Assembly: GCA_964609465.1 (NCBI GenBank)
Contig: CAZSSQ010000039.1
Span: 1 to 18,254 of the forward strand
Direction of reading: 5' to 3'
Source: CAVSBT01 sp964609465
GTDB taxonomy: Bacteria; Chloroflexota; Dehalococcoidia; DSTF01; JALHUB01
DNA: 18,254 bases
The notes under the pieces were generated by a model. That model did not search any database and was not told where the DNA came from. It saw only the letters and a program-made list of their open reading frames with translations. Made by a program: the position numbers and the translations under genes. Below, piece after piece: positions 7,753-15,695 of the stretch; within the stretch, counting starts at the first letter, position 1, and every line of letters starts with the position of its first letter.

Positions 7753-8798
7753 CGTCGCCTCCTGAGCACCCTCCAGAGCACCCTCGCGCTACCCAACTCG
7801 TCACAGACCGCTTGCCAGTAGACGAGGTCATATATGCCGGCGTAGAGGGACCGCTCGAGAACAGAGAGCCGAAGGGCGCCAGCAACAATGCTTCCGAACC
7901 GGAAGAGGCGCTGGAGCCAATTCGACAAGAGGGGGTGGTCTAGCACACGCTTCGCGAAGACGCGCAGCAGGAGGCTACGCCGACGGTAGGCGGCGAAAAG
8001 CTGCTCCCAGGCAAAGGAATACTGGGGGTTCACCGCGAGCGCACCGTCCCACCGTCCGTACTTGTAGGCCATCGTCAGCCACGACTCATAGGTCCGGTGG
8101 CCCCAATGCTCGCCCTTCGCGCCCAATGCCAGGTGGAACGTCGCACCATCGCGTTCCAGTCTGAGGCCCAGCTCGATGTCCTCTGAATGAAGTAGCGTCT
8201 CGTCGAAGCCTCCAACCCTCAGGAAAGCCTCCCGCCTTGCCGAGAAGTTGCCGCTATAGAGAGCGCGTCCACCTATGGGACGCCGACCCGCCTGCATCTC
8301 CCTGTATTGCTTGTTTAGCTGCCATTCCAGCCAGCGCCACCAGCCGGGCACCTTCGGAGAAGGATCAGGCGCTAGCAGGCCGATAACGACGCTTGTCGCC
8401 CTATCTTCATAGGCGCGGAGGTGCTGCTCAACGAATTCGGGGGCCACCATGATGTCGTCATCGACGAAGATGATGACTGGTGACTGGGCGATGCTTGCCC
8501 CGGCGTTGCGTGAGGCGCCGGCACCGCGCTGCTCCTGCACAATGTAGCGAATGCTGAACGGCCACTCGCGGGAGCGCAGCATGCTCTCCGTGTCGTCGGT
8601 GCAGCCGTCAAGCACGACGATCACCTCGACCTTCGACATGTTGTATGTCTGCGCGCTGAGCCGCTCTAGGGCCTTCTCAAGCAGAAAACGGCGGTCATGG
8701 GTTGCGATGATGATGCTGGCGTCAAACGTAGACTGCAGCCCTGCAGAAGGTGCCTCCGGTTGTACTATCTCCAGCGGCATGGCTCTTCTCCCTGTCAT
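7749..8798 (-). CDS. Glycosyltransferase family 2 (GT-A fold)
   Basis: 349 residues. The domain opens with ASIIIATHDRRFLLEKALERL (27-47), then VIVVLDGCTDDT (59-70), GAGASRNAG (92-100, nucleotide-sugar binding) and IIFVDDD (109-115, the DXD metal site). GGFDE and HSEDIELG (196-211) hold the catalytic acid/base region, followed by KGEHWGHRT. There are no convincing membrane segments, so it would be a cytoplasmic or peripheral enzyme adding one sugar to the lipid-linked repeat unit. Donor and linkage cannot be deduced. ATG at 8796-8798 overlaps the flippase stop by four bases. Confidence 0.9.
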   Translation of the reverse strand: MTGRRAMPLEIVQPEAPSAGLQSTFDASIIIATHDRRFLLEKALERLSAQTYNMSKVEVIVVLDGCTDDTESMLRSREWPFSIRYIVQEQRGAGASRNAGASIAQSPVIIFVDDDIMVAPEFVEQHLRAYEDRATSVVIGLLAPDPSPKVPGWWRWLEWQLNKQYREMQAGRRPIGGRALYSGNFSARREAFLRVGGFDETLLHSEDIELGLRLERDGATFHLALGAKGEHWGHRTYESWLTMAYKYGRWDGALAVNPQYSFAWEQLFAAYRRRSLLLRVFAKRVLDHPLLSNWLQRLFRFGSIVAGALRLSVLERSLYAGIYDLVYWQAVCDELGSARVLWRVLRRRR

Positions 8799-10327
8799 GC
8801 GCCTTCGCCCCTGACCGGGGCCGTAACGTAGCCAGCGGAACCCTTGTCTAGCAGATGTCCCACAAGAACAGGCTCCCGCCGGGAGGCGATCAAGAGGAGG
8901 AGCCTGAGCTCATCCAGCTTGACGCCCCCAACGGCCAGCAGAGATACGACGTACGTTGGACCTCCAATGAGGACCAGTGGGATCAGGCCTGGATCCAGCA
9001 GGACCTTGGCGGCGCCCATCACACCCACCATTGCCAGGGAAGCGATGAGGGAGCGGATCAAGACTCCGACGGAACTTTTGTCCAGGACCTGCGGCGGCAG
9101 CAGGCGTAGGCCAATCGCGATCATGAAAGCCTCGGCGACGATGGATGTCACGGCGGCTCCGATGGCGCCGTTCTGGAACAAGATGTCGGACGTGAGTATG
9201 AGGAACGGGTTTAGCAGAAGGCTCAGGACCGTTGTAAGAAACATTGTCACAGCCCAACGCTTCTGACGGTCTGCGGCGATCACGATGGTCCCCACCAGCA
9301 TGAGCGTGCCGGTCACCGGCACATTGAACGCCAGTAGAGACAGCAGCGGGATGGAGTGGCTGAACTCACTGGGATAGTGCAGGAAGTGGATAATATCCCC
9401 AGACACGAGCATGAGGGCCAACGCCAGGGGAACGCCCGTAGTCAGTACCGCCTGCACGCTGCGTTGCGCGGCAATTCGCAGGCTCTCTTTATCCTGAGCA
9501 TAGAACCGTGTGAGGGCGGGTAGAATGGCAGTGATGATCACAAGCGGCACAACGTTGACCGTGGCGAAGAGCTGAAACGCTGCCCCATACCAGCCGACCA
9601 CCGCATCCCTGGTCATCACCCGCAGAATGACCGCATCCTGCCACATGTAGATCTGCCCGAGCGCGCCTGTGAGAAAGAAAGGGAAGCCGCCGATAAGCAG
9701 CGTCTTGCTCGCGCTGAAGTTGATCTTGGGCCGGGAGAGGTGGCGGCGCGCCACGTACGATCCGTTGAACAGGAAACTCACCGCGGCGCCAGCCAGAAGC
9801 GCAAAGGCATAGCCGGCCGGACCATGCCCTGTCACCAGAAGAAACACTCCCAGCGACGTGACCGTCGCCTTGTTCAGCACCTCAGCCATGGCAGGCCATC
9901 GCATCTCTTCTAGGCCCTGAATCGCTGCCACCTGGGCCTTGTCCAGTGCCGACACAACCATCATGGCGCTGACCAGGTAGATCACGCCCGCCGCTTCGGC
10001 CTCCAGCCTCATGAACCGAGTGACGGCTACCACGGAGCTGGCGATGGCGATTCCACTGAGCAGCCGTATTGCGTAGGCATTCCAGAGCAACTCGGAGAGC
10101 CGTCCCCGGTCGAGGGCTACTGCCTTCACTGTGAAGGTGGCGGTGCCCATGTTCGTGAGGACGAGCAACATAGTGGTAAGCGAGATGGCGAAGATGACCT
10201 TCCCAAGCCCCTCGTCTCCCAGGTACCTTGGGAGGAACACGATGAGAATGCCGGTCAGTGTCCAGGTCAGAAGCTGGCGCACGAACAGGGCGATGATGTT
10301 GTCGATGATTTTGGTGAGCGGTGTCAT
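8795..10327 (-). CDS. wzx: Polysaccharide flippase (Wzx, MOP superfamily)
   Basis: 510 residues with about twelve to fourteen hydrophobic segments, the size and profile of Wzx/RfbX-type flippases. The N-terminus (LTKIIDNIIALFVRQLLTWT) and the conserved-looking stretch around ALDKAQVAAIQGLEEMRW fit the polysaccharide_synt family, where a residue pair near the second or third helix is followed by a 'Q G' element. It would move undecaprenyl-linked repeat units across the membrane for the polymerase. ATG at 10325-10327 follows the stop of the small membrane ORF by 13 bp. No clear ribosome-binding site is visible, so coupling to the small ORF is likely. It ends with a four-base overlap with the GT2 gene. 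Confidence 0.88.
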   Translation of the reverse strand: MTPLTKIIDNIIALFVRQLLTWTLTGILIVFLPRYLGDEGLGKVIFAISLTTMLLVLTNMGTATFTVKAVALDRGRLSELLWNAYAIRLLSGIAIASSVVAVTRFMRLEAEAAGVIYLVSAMMVVSALDKAQVAAIQGLEEMRWPAMAEVLNKATVTSLGVFLLVTGHGPAGYAFALLAGAAVSFLFNGSYVARRHLSRPKINFSASKTLLIGGFPFFLTGALGQIYMWQDAVILRVMTRDAVVGWYGAAFQLFATVNVVPLVIITAILPALTRFYAQDKESLRIAAQRSVQAVLTTGVPLALALMLVSGDIIHFLHYPSEFSHSIPLLSLLAFNVPVTGTLMLVGTIVIAADRQKRWAVTMFLTTVLSLLLNPFLILTSDILFQNGAIGAAVTSIVAEAFMIAIGLRLLPPQVLDKSSVGVLIRSLIASLAMVGVMGAAKVLLDPGLIPLVLIGGPTYVVSLLAVGGVKLDELRLLLLIASRREPVLVGHLLDKGSAGYVTAPVRGEGA

Positions 10328-10340
10328 CGGTTAGGTAGGT

Positions 10341-10481
10341 CTAGAAAAGGAGGTACCAGCCGGTCAACACGACGATAGCCCCCAGCATGAAAAGCCGCAC
10401 TGGGCCTGTCTCATCCCGGACATTGAGGCCCAGCGCAAGAAAGAGGAGCGACAGGACAACAACGAGGAACAGCCCCTGCAT
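10341..10481 (-). CDS. Small 46-residue membrane protein, unknown function
   Basis: An open frame from ATG 10479-10481 to TAG 10341-10343 fills the gap between the ATPase and flippase genes. The product has two hydrophobic helices (MQGLFLVVVLSLLFLALGL and RLFMLGAIVVLTGWYLLF) joined by a short charged loop NVRDETGPV. AAGGA lies about eleven bases upstream of the ATG, the gap to the ATPase stop is 15 bp and to the flippase start 13 bp, which fits the tight operon spacing. I do not recognise the family. Its position suggests a partner of Wzx or of the Wzz/ATPase pair, but that is inference. Hairpin-like double-span proteins of this size can also be lipid-facing assembly factors. Confidence 0.6.
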   Translation of the reverse strand: MQGLFLVVVLSLLFLALGLNVRDETGPVRLFMLGAIVVLTGWYLLF

Positions 10482-10496
10482 CGGTAGTCGTCCTTC

Positions 10497-11264
10497 TTAC
10501 AGCAATCGGTCTAGCCATCTCGGGATGCGCGACATCTGCTCATTAAGCACCACGCCGAGCACCTTCTGCCGTTCGATGCTCTCGATGGCGCTCAAGACCG
10601 CCGGCGCGGGGGTGGAGTCGGCGCGGACCACAATGACGACTCCGTCGGTCCAGCCAGCCATCACTCTGGCTTCGCTGGTTGCCAGGAGCGCGGGAAGATC
10701 GAGGATTGCGATGTCGAAGGCTTGGCGTATCTCATCCACTATGGACCTGGCCGTCGCCGACCGCAGGAGCCGTGATGGATTAAACTCGCCACCGGCGGGA
10801 AGCACCCAGAGGCCGTTCACCTCACGGGCTGCGTCTTGGACACTGCATTCCCCTCGGATGCAGCCAGCCAGGCCCGGCAATAGTGGCACCTTAAGGATGT
10901 TGTGAACCTCGGGCCTTCGCAGGTGACCGTCAATGATAACAACGCTCTTCTCAAGGTCGTCTGCCATGAGGCGTGCCAGCGACAAAGCGACGAGGGTCTT
11001 CCCCTCGCCGGCCACCGCGCTGGTAATCGAATAGGTGCCGCCGCGGTCTGACCCGGCTGCCAGCAACCGATCGTAGAGATCACGTAGTGACTCCCTGACA
11101 CCACCCGAGTGCAACACGTTCTCCGGCGTCAGAAAGTGTCTGGCTGTGCCGCTCTGATCTCGTTCCCGAGCCCTCACCTCGTTGCTTGGGAGCGCGACTT
11201 TGTCATCCGGTCGGGGCCAGGTGGTATCCCGCTGGGCATCGGTTGTTGTGTGCAGCGTCTGCAT
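10497..11264 (-). CDS. CpsD/CapB-like BY-kinase family ATPase, probably catalytically altered
   Basis: 255 residues. A flexible N-terminus of about 55 residues precedes a P-loop domain: Walker A SAVAGEGKT (82-90), Walker A' VVIIDGHLRRP (108-118) and a Walker B-like AILDLPAL (186-193). This is the arrangement of bacterial tyrosine kinases (CpsD, CapB, Wzc C-domain), which cycle with a Wzz-like partner to set chain length. Two departures stand out: the second Asp of the usual D-x-D in Walker A' is His114, and the C-terminus (PRWLDRLL) has no tyrosine cluster; the only tyrosines are Tyr64 and Tyr78. ATG at 11262-11264, two bases after the Wzz stop with GGAAAGG upstream, is preferred to an in-frame start at 11363 that would lie 97 bp inside the Wzz gene. 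Confidence 0.85.
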   Translation of the reverse strand: MQTLHTTTDAQRDTTWPRPDDKVALPSNEVRARERDQSGTARHFLTPENVLHSGGVRESLRDLYDRLLAAGSDRGGTYSITSAVAGEGKTLVALSLARLMADDLEKSVVIIDGHLRRPEVHNILKVPLLPGLAGCIRGECSVQDAAREVNGLWVLPAGGEFNPSRLLRSATARSIVDEIRQAFDIAILDLPALLATSEARVMAGWTDGVVIVVRADSTPAPAVLSAIESIERQKVLGVVLNEQMSRIPRWLDRLL

Positions 11265-11266
11265 TT

Positions 11267-12316
11267 CTACATACCTTTCCGAATGTGGGGCAAGGTAGCC
11301 AGAACCGGGACCCTCAAGCGGGCTTCCACGTCGTCGGCTCGCTGGAGAGTCCGGTCTGACCAAGTGCGAATGAGAATCAGGACGCTTCCCAATCCAAACC
11401 CAAACACTATGCCCATGAAAACGAGGGTCACGGCTCGGCTCACATCCAGCGTTGGAGCGTTTGGCGCTTTGGGGGCGTCGACCAACGTGAACGCGTGTTG
11501 GCGGCTAGTCAGGCTGGTATCAGCCCGAAGTTGCGCCTCGCCGAGCTGTTCCACAGCCTTTTCATATTGGCTAAGACGGACGTCGTAGTCCGCCTGAAGG
11601 CGACCCAGCTCTTGCGCTTCGGACGGGGAAAGCGACACGCCCGGCATCGTGGGGTGCTGCGCTTCAAACTGTCGCAGAGGAGCGTTCGCGTCATCCAATG
11701 CATTCTTGCGCTCGCTGACTTGATCCTCGTAGAAGCTGAGAACGGCCTGCGCCTGCGAACTGGAATTGCTGTAGTTCTCGTCTTGGTAAGCTTTGATGGC
11801 TGTGTTCACCAGGGCAACCCCGGTCTCTGGGTCGCCACCTTTGTAAGTGATCCGAACGAGATTGGTACCCCTCGACTCGACACTGATCCTCTTCTCTACC
11901 TCGTCGATGGCCCGCCTCAGAGCCTCCTCATCGCCAACCGGCGTGCCTAGGCCCAGGAAGGATGCGATCGGCTTCGTGACGGACGTCTTGGAAAGCAACC
12001 TACCGAGGTCGGACTGACCGGGCCATTTCCCTGCCAGCACTTCCTCATCGAGGCCGGCATCCGTGAGAACCTGGCGACGGAAGGCCTCCGTGCTCAGATG
12101 TTCGTTGAAGGTCTCTGCTTCCGCCACGGAAGGTGCAGTGTAGGAGGTGCCGCCTTCGGTGCTGATGAGGGTGGGCACCTGTGCCCACACAGTCGCTGTC
12201 ACCTCGTAGTGGCGAGTTGTCACCCAGGCCCCAATCGCCACGAGAACTGGGATCAGGATGGCGGGCATCAGTAGCAAAAGACGGTGTCTGAAAGCTGTCT
12301 CAACGTATGGTCTCAT
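11267..12316 (-). CDS. Chain-length determinant protein (Wzz/CapA/CpsC-like)
   Basis: 349 residues. A membrane helix near the N-terminus (about 13-33, LLLLMPAILIPVLVAIGAWV) and another near the C-terminus (about 307-330) enclose a large extracytoplasmic domain with heptad-like helical stretches (about 185-280). The segment before the second helix has the proline-rich phrase APKAPNAPTLD typical of Wzz proteins. The kinase-like domain is a separate downstream protein, as in CapA/CapB and CpsC/CpsD. The family co-polymerises with Wzy and controls chain length, and in split systems activates the partner ATPase through its cytoplasmic tail. ATG at 12314-12316 is chosen because AGGAGG ends five bases upstream; an in-frame GTG at 12322 would overlap that site. 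Confidence 0.88.
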   Translation of the reverse strand: MRPYVETAFRHRLLLLMPAILIPVLVAIGAWVTTRHYEVTATVWAQVPTLISTEGGTSYTAPSVAEAETFNEHLSTEAFRRQVLTDAGLDEEVLAGKWPGQSDLGRLLSKTSVTKPIASFLGLGTPVGDEEALRRAIDEVEKRISVESRGTNLVRITYKGGDPETGVALVNTAIKAYQDENYSNSSSQAQAVLSFYEDQVSERKNALDDANAPLRQFEAQHPTMPGVSLSPSEAQELGRLQADYDVRLSQYEKAVEQLGEAQLRADTSLTSRQHAFTLVDAPKAPNAPTLDVSRAVTLVFMGIVFGFGLGSVLILIRTWSDRTLQRADDVEARLRVPVLATLPHIRKGM

Positions 12317-12339
12317 CTCCACCTCCTATCCCGGCGGCG

Positions 12340-13788
12340 CTAGTAGGCGCCTTTGGCGCTGAGAACGCAGGGCAGCGTCCTCAGGAGGATCCACAGGTCA
12401 AGCGCGAGGGAGCGATTCTCAATGTACTTCAGGTCGAGCCTGAGCATCTCCTCGAAGGTGAGCGCGCTGCGGCCGCTCACCTGCCACAGGCCGGTCATCC
12501 CGGGTATGACAGTGAGACGCCTAAGCTGCACTTCGTCGTAGCCATCAACCTCGCGCGGAAGCGGCGGCCTTGGCCCTACTAGACTCATCTGGCCTATCAG
12601 CACGTTTAAGAGCTGTGGCAGCTCGTCCAGGCTGCTCCTGCGCAGGAACCGGCCTACCCTGGTGACACGCGGATCGCGTCGCATCTTGAACAGGGGGCCT
12701 GTCCCCTCGTTTTGGCTTCTGAGTTCCTCCGGTATCTCGTCGGTGATCGTCTTCATGCTTCGGTATTTGTACACCCGGAAAGTCCTGCCACCGCGCCCCA
12801 GTCGTATTTGGCTGGCGAGGACAGGACCAGGGGAATCAAGCTTGATAGCGATAGCTATCGCCCCCATGAGCGGGAAGAGGGTTGGAATGAGAATCACCGC
12901 AGCTACCAGGTCCAGCGCGCGCTTGGCGATGTCGTAGAATCGTTGGGCAGCAGGGCCCACCATGTGGATGACAGGTGTGCCATCCCACAGGTGAAGGGAC
13001 GACACACGCAGTGGGAGCCCCCCGGTCGGCTGCAGCCAGACCACTGTTAGGCCTGCTTCCCGGCAGTAGGCGCTTATCTCGAAGATCTGGCCCTGGTCTC
13101 GTGCCGCAAGAGCGACGACCAAACCACGGACGCCGCGCGAGCGCACGAGTTCTCGGACCTCATCGATTCTCCAGCTAAACCTCCTACCATCTCCACCAGT
13201 GAAACTGATAGACGCAAGATCCAGCTCCGGAGCCGACTCGACCAGTCGTCTCAGCCGGTCGACTGTTCGGTCTTCGCCGAGGATCAAGATAGGGAAGGAT
13301 GGCGTGGAAAGGGGCATGAGCGTCCGGCGCACTCGTCTCACAATGGCCCGACCGGCGGCTACCGCCAGGGGCGCCGTGAGCCAGGAGGCCGCGTAAGCCA
13401 AGGGATGGGATCCTTCACCGCTGAGGGCCAAGGTTAGAGCCATGGCTACAACAGTGCTTAGAGCAAGGGCCCGATACAGGTGAGCCAGTTCACCCTCGCG
13501 AAAGGCGGTGGCCAAGCGGTCGTAGAAGCCGAAAGCGTACAGACAGGCAAGAGACATTATCCAGAAGACCAGCGGGGTGATGAATTGAACACCAGGCAAG
13601 AAGCCGTGCCACCCTGATTCCTGGCTCGTTCCCGGAAGCCAGTGCGATACGGTGGATGTGGCTACTAAGGCGGCGCTGTCCGCAAGCACGAATGCGACTG
13701 GGAAGAACAGCCGGCTGGCGGCCGACACTGCTGCCGCATCCAGATCACTGACAACCAGCTCTTTGCTGGGGGCGTCGATGGATCGCAC
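12340..13788 (-). CDS. Initiating polyprenyl-phosphate sugar phosphotransferase (WbaP/CpsE-type)
   Basis: 482 residues. Four membrane segments (about 28-50, 67-88, 103-123 and 129-150) and a nucleotide-binding-like middle domain (about 160-280) precede the catalytic bacterial sugar transferase domain. That domain starts with KRALDLVAAVILIPTLFPLM (289-308) and contains GPVLASQIRLGRGGRTFRVYKYRSM (321-345), SSLDELPQLLNVL (385-397; the Asp-Glu pair is catalytic in the family), MSLVGPRPPLPREV (401-414) and GMTGLWQVSGRS (430-441). It transfers a sugar phosphate, often glucose- or galactose-1-phosphate, from a UDP-sugar to undecaprenyl phosphate, starting the repeat unit. The start is GTG at 13786-13788 with GGGAGA upstream; it follows the WecG-like gene by 23 bp. 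Confidence 0.93.
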   Translation of the reverse strand: MRSIDAPSKELVVSDLDAAAVSAASRLFFPVAFVLADSAALVATSTVSHWLPGTSQESGWHGFLPGVQFITPLVFWIMSLACLYAFGFYDRLATAFREGELAHLYRALALSTVVAMALTLALSGEGSHPLAYAASWLTAPLAVAAGRAIVRRVRRTLMPLSTPSFPILILGEDRTVDRLRRLVESAPELDLASISFTGGDGRRFSWRIDEVRELVRSRGVRGLVVALAARDQGQIFEISAYCREAGLTVVWLQPTGGLPLRVSSLHLWDGTPVIHMVGPAAQRFYDIAKRALDLVAAVILIPTLFPLMGAIAIAIKLDSPGPVLASQIRLGRGGRTFRVYKYRSMKTITDEIPEELRSQNEGTGPLFKMRRDPRVTRVGRFLRRSSLDELPQLLNVLIGQMSLVGPRPPLPREVDGYDEVQLRRLTVIPGMTGLWQVSGRSALTFEEMLRLDLKYIENRSLALDLWILLRTLPCVLSAKGAY

Positions 13789-13811
13789 TGAGTCTCCCTG
13801 CCTCCCTGGTG

Positions 13812-14627
13812 TCAGCTACTGCTTCGTTGCTGCGTTCTCACGGCGTCGTAGCCGTTGGGCCCCCGCCTCAGAATGAGACGGCATGCCAGCAGCCGGACCA
13901 GCTCTACCGAATCGTCGATCAGATATCGTTTCCATAGCCTCCTGGGCTCTATCCACAGTCTGAAGAGCCACTCCAGGCCCGACCGCTGCATCCAGCGTGG
14001 AGCGCGTGGGACGAGGCCGCTCAGCATGTCGAAGGCGGCCCCGACGCCGATGGTTACTGGCACCCCCCACTCTTCCGCACGGCTGTGGTTCCACAGTTCC
14101 TGGCGCGGCGTCGGAAGGCCTACTAGGAGAATGTCCGGCCTAGCCTGCCGGATCCGATCGCGAATGCGCTGTTCCTCTTCTTCCGAAAATTCGCCGAATG
14201 GTGGAGTATAGGTCCCGGCGATGTGGAGCCCCGGATACTTCTGCTCCAGCACTCGCGCCACCGCTTCCGCCACACCGGGCCTAGCACCCAGTAGAAAGAG
14301 TCTGTAGCCCCTGGCCGCCGCGAGCTCGGCGCAGCGATCTGCTAGATCGACACCTGTCACTCGCTCTGGCAGGGGATGGCCAAAGAGGCGCGAGGCCCAC
14401 ACCAGGGGCGCGCCATCGGCGACAGCCAGGTCGGCGGAATTCAGGGCATCCCGGAAGTGCTCGTCCTTCCGGCTGTGTCGCAGGTAGTCCAAATTGACCG
14501 TCACAATGCGGTGCGGTCGCCCTTCACTGATGAAGCTCTCGATGCGGGATAGGGCCTCACCCATGTCGACTCGGTCGATGAGCATTCCTCGGATGTTGAC
14601 TGTGTCTGCCACTCTCAAACGGCGCAT
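13812..14627 (-). CDS. WecG/TagA/CpsF-family glycosyltransferase (GT26)
   Basis: 271 residues from the chosen start. Family hallmarks are NIRGMLIDRVDM (11-22), VTVNLDYL (42-49), ADLAVADGAPLVW (65-77), FLLGARPGVAEAVA (111-124), DILLVGLPTPRQELW (165-179) and GVGAAFDMLSG (194-204). The family (WecG, TagA, CpsF) adds the second sugar to an undecaprenyl-diphosphate sugar, which fits the adjacent initiating transferase. I prefer ATG at 14625-14627 because it shares one base with the upstream stop (TGATG); in-frame starts at 14681 and 14687 exist but would overlap the receiver-like gene by more than 50 bp. The C-terminal ~40 residues (after LWKRYLIDDS) likely bind the membrane, as in TagA. Confidence 0.92.
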   Translation of the reverse strand: MRRLRVADTVNIRGMLIDRVDMGEALSRIESFISEGRPHRIVTVNLDYLRHSRKDEHFRDALNSADLAVADGAPLVWASRLFGHPLPERVTGVDLADRCAELAAARGYRLFLLGARPGVAEAVARVLEQKYPGLHIAGTYTPPFGEFSEEEEQRIRDRIRQARPDILLVGLPTPRQELWNHSRAEEWGVPVTIGVGAAFDMLSGLVPRAPRWMQRSGLEWLFRLWIEPRRLWKRYLIDDSVELVRLLACRLILRRGPNGYDAVRTQQRSSS

Positions 14628-15130
14628 CACCCGTTCAGCACTTCCCTCAGCAGGTACTCCGAGTCGAGACGGCTCAGCCATCGCCACCTGTTGATAGAGA
14701 TCCCGGATCCGGCCAGCGTGACTGCAATGACGCGTATCCGCGGATCGTCCTGGGTGGCCCGTAGCAAGAACGCCAAGTTGCCTCGCTCCAAACTCACTTG
14801 CGTTTCGGTTTCGACGATAACGACGATCTGCTCGCAGTGCAGGTCCTCAATGAGACGTAACGCGTTCTCTTTGCTGGGAGTCGTTTCGACTGCCGCTATG
14901 GCCCGGCTCCTGGTGAGAAGTCCTGAGACTATGTCCCGGAACAAACGGTGCCTGTATACGATCAACACCGCGGTCAGGCGTCGCCTCCGATCCTGCAATG
15001 CCGCGGCAGTCTGCAACCCGAGCGTGTCGCTAGATGTCACGCTAAGTAGCGTACCGAAGGTTGGCAGTGGGACGGTATCCGTCGACCCGCCAGACTGGCA
15101 GTGCCACGGTGGACATCTTCTACTAACCAT
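14627..15130 (-). CDS. Stand-alone degenerate receiver-like protein, first gene of the operon
   Basis: 167 residues if started at ATG 15128-15130. From about residue 52 it resembles a NarL-type receiver: AVLIVYRHRLFRDIVSGLL corresponds to the usual VLIVDDHPLFR..L, QIVVIVETE to the phosphoacceptor strand, and IRVIAVTLA to the Thr/Ser strand. The acidic pair is Tyr-Arg, the phosphoacceptor position is Glu107 and no conserved lysine is evident, so phosphorylation of the ordinary kind is unlikely. There is no output domain. The first ~50 residues are not receiver-like and there is no clear ribosome site, so the true start may be further in (GTG at 15038-15040 is one option). It is divergent from the LuxR-type gene and probably regulatory, perhaps by heterodimerisation; this is inference. 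Confidence 0.6.
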   Translation of the reverse strand: MVSRRCPPWHCQSGGSTDTVPLPTFGTLLSVTSSDTLGLQTAAALQDRRRRLTAVLIVYRHRLFRDIVSGLLTRSRAIAAVETTPSKENALRLIEDLHCEQIVVIVETETQVSLERGNLAFLLRATQDDPRIRVIAVTLAGSGISINRWRWLSRLDSEYLLREVLNG

Positions 15131-15218
15131 AACCCGCCAGGGCGCGGTGTCATTTCACTTTTCGGCGTGCCAAAAAAGAAATATGGCCGGTGCCGACTGG
15201 ACTATGCCGACCCGCCAG
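15083..15218. promoter_or_regulatory. Three copies of ACCCGCCAG and a TGCCGAC direct repeat, possible operators
   Basis: The nonamer ACCCGCCAG occurs at 15085-15093, 15132-15140 and 15210-15218, all in the same orientation. The outer two copies extend to CGACCCGCCAG. The third copy abuts a direct repeat, TGCCGAC at 15191-15197 and 15205-15211, with a 14 bp period. They lie around the 5' end of the receiver-like gene, in the region between two divergent regulators. Three exact nonamers in 135 bp are more than expected by chance even in GC-rich DNA, so binding sites for the LuxR-type protein or another regulator are plausible. No binding consensus is known to me for this sequence. Confidence 0.4.
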
Positions 15219-15695
15219 CTTTCATGAGATCGCCCGGGTTACGGGATAGCCACTGAGACAACGACAGGGAGCTCGGAGACGCGCGGAAGCGTGGTCGATG
15301 CTCGCCGGCCCCGCGGGGGAGGTGCAGGTGGGTTGCAGGCCAATGCTTCGGACGATGGCGCTCAATGGAGGCGACCCCCCGGCCCCCAATCGGGGATGGC
15401 AGCTCCCTGGTGAGGGCTGGCGGCCCAAAGAGGACAGGGCATTGGAAGGCGGCCGTGTGGCGGCTGGATGCTGGTTGACGGAATACCTGGGACATGGTAC
15501 TTATGTATTGTTAATCCTCTCGCGGGTGGCGGGGGCCGTCTGTTTTCTCTTGACGTTCGCCGGGGTCTACCTGACCCAATTGGCGGCGCATATTCCCCGT
15601 ATCCCGAGAGCCAGGGTTGATTCTAGAGGAGGCCTGTCTGCTAGAAGGCCAGTTCTCGCGTTTTCCCTAGGTTCCCCGCCTAGAAAGGCGCTCCC
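15131..15695. other. Divergent intergenic control region
   Basis: This 565 bp stretch separates the leftward operon from the rightward regulator. It must hold the promoters for both. I see no convincing protein gene: an open plus frame at 15298-15699 has no family-like features and overlaps the regulator start. Candidate -35 boxes TTGACG occur at 15475-15480 and 15550-15555 on plus but neither has a good -10 at 16-18 bp. An AT-richer patch lies at 15498-15513. A short inverted repeat CTAGG/CCTAG (15669-15682) lies just before the regulator's ribosome site. The possible operators are listed separately. Confidence 0.6.

Noticed and set aside
10345..10356. AAAAGGAGGTAC on the plus strand, a perfect ribosome-site-like sequence
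   Set aside because: No plus-strand gene starts just after it; it is the complement of codons in the small membrane ORF.
15475..15503. TTGACG with TACTTA 17 bp downstream as promoter of the regulator
   Set aside because: The -10 candidate matches the consensus at only two positions, too weak to list as a feature.
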